Source: Frigidibacter oleivorans
GTDB taxonomy: Bacteria; Pseudomonadota; Alphaproteobacteria; Rhodobacterales; Rhodobacteraceae
Assembly: GCF_003993775.1 (NCBI RefSeq)
Contig: NZ_RJRZ01000001.1
Coordinates: forward strand, 186,001 to 250,000
Length of the DNA: 64,000 nt
Direction of reading: 5' to 3'
The notes below the pieces were generated by a model that saw only the letters and a program-made list of their open reading frames with translations, did not search any database and was not told where the DNA came from. Positions 63,763 to 64,000 of the stretch are shown here, one piece after another. The number at the start of each line of letters is the position of its first letter. The stretch's first letter is position 1. The position numbers were made by a program, and so were the translations under genes.

Positions 63763-64000
63763 CCGAAACACACGCACTCCCCGCCAAGGCCATCATCTTC
63801 GACTTCGGCGGCGTCATCTCCCGCACGCTGTTCGAGACGCACCCCCTGACCGAGGCGAGCCTCGGGCTGCCCTCCGGCAGCCTGACATGGATGGGGCCGT
63901 TCGATCCCGCGACCGATCCGCTGTGGCGCGACATGCAGGCCGATGTCATCTCGGAACGCGACTATTGGTATGCCCGCACCCGCGAACTCGGCGGCCTCGT
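63759..64000 (+). CDS. HAD-superfamily hydrolase (partial, 3' end outside window)
   Basis: 80 residues are visible before the right edge: MTETHALPAKAIIFDFGGVI and SRTLFETHPLTEASLGLPSG. The segment IIFDFGGVIS is HAD motif I with the nucleophile Asp; the usual second Asp position is Gly, as in the DFGGV subgroup (epoxide-hydrolase N-domain and YihX-like phosphatases). The ATG overlaps the aldehyde dehydrogenase stop. It is part of the same operon; the substrate may be a phosphorylated pathway intermediate or it may be a housekeeping phosphatase. Confidence 0.85.
   Translation, partial: MTETHALPAKAIIFDFGGVISRTLFETHPLTEASLGLPSGSLTWMGPFDPATDPLWRDMQADVISERDYWYARTRELGGL

Overview
The window is chromosomal DNA of a high-GC alphaproteobacterium, almost certainly a member of the Rhodobacterales (Rhodobacteraceae/Paracoccaceae). 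The evidence is the conserved gene orders infA-maf-RNase E/G, murA-DUF2948-hisD-UPF0262-LMW-phosphatase and miaB-phoH-ybeY-corC-lnt-metK, the small Rhodobacterales families (DUF6280, DUF2948, UPF0262), and a SAM/SAH-type riboswitch in front of metK, an RNA class known essentially from Rhodobacterales. No insertion sequence, prophage, CRISPR array or rRNA was seen. Two tRNA genes are present (Thr-GGT and Cys-GCA). The high GC produces very long antisense reading frames, which were discarded.

Layout. 1-8.4 kb (minus strand): RNase E/G (cut by the left edge), maf and infA; then an overlapping run hisD, UPF0262, LMW phosphatase, NTF2-like, GNAT and C-N hydrolase; then DUF2948, murA and a small basic protein. 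8.4-11.1 kb (plus): tRNA-Thr, a 2,2-dialkylglycine decarboxylase and a lysine-2,3-aminomutase-like radical SAM protein. 11.1-15.4 kb: rplY, trpA, a VOC protein, ychF and trmB. 15.4-23.8 kb (minus): a DMT transporter, metK with its riboswitch, lnt, corC, ybeY, phoH, a lipoprotein and an OmpA protein sharing a module, and miaB. 24-31.4 kb (plus): a conserved hypothetical, a 56-residue membrane peptide, propionyl-CoA synthetase, and a soluble hybrid histidine kinase overlapping a sigma-54 response regulator, followed by a DUF305 membrane fusion protein. 31.4-41.4 kb: nadK, glyA, several small proteins, an alpha/beta hydrolase, YgfZ, DUF6280 behind a structured leader, a PopZ-like protein, TolC and a protein-L-isoaspartate methyltransferase-like protein. 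41.6-48.1 kb: tRNA-Cys, the 5-oxoprolinase operon pxpABC, and a Mn/Fe-type ABC importer divergent from a Cys-less Fur-family (Mur-like) regulator.

From 48.2 kb to the right edge the window is catabolic and accessory. It holds an IclR regulator divergent from a complete tripartite tricarboxylate transporter (TctC-TctB-TctA); a MarR regulator divergent from an MBL-fold protein, an FAD aromatic-type monooxygenase and a DUF2783 peptide; and an IclR regulator with a class III aminotransferase, divergent across a 41-bp dyad from a dimethylglycine/sarcosine dehydrogenase-like flavoprotein, a Tm-1-like (UPF0261) protein, an aldehyde dehydrogenase and a HAD hydrolase that runs off the window. This last block looks like an inducible pathway for an N-substituted amine or amino acid. 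Its substrate cannot be read from sequence, and it is the best candidate here for an undescribed system.
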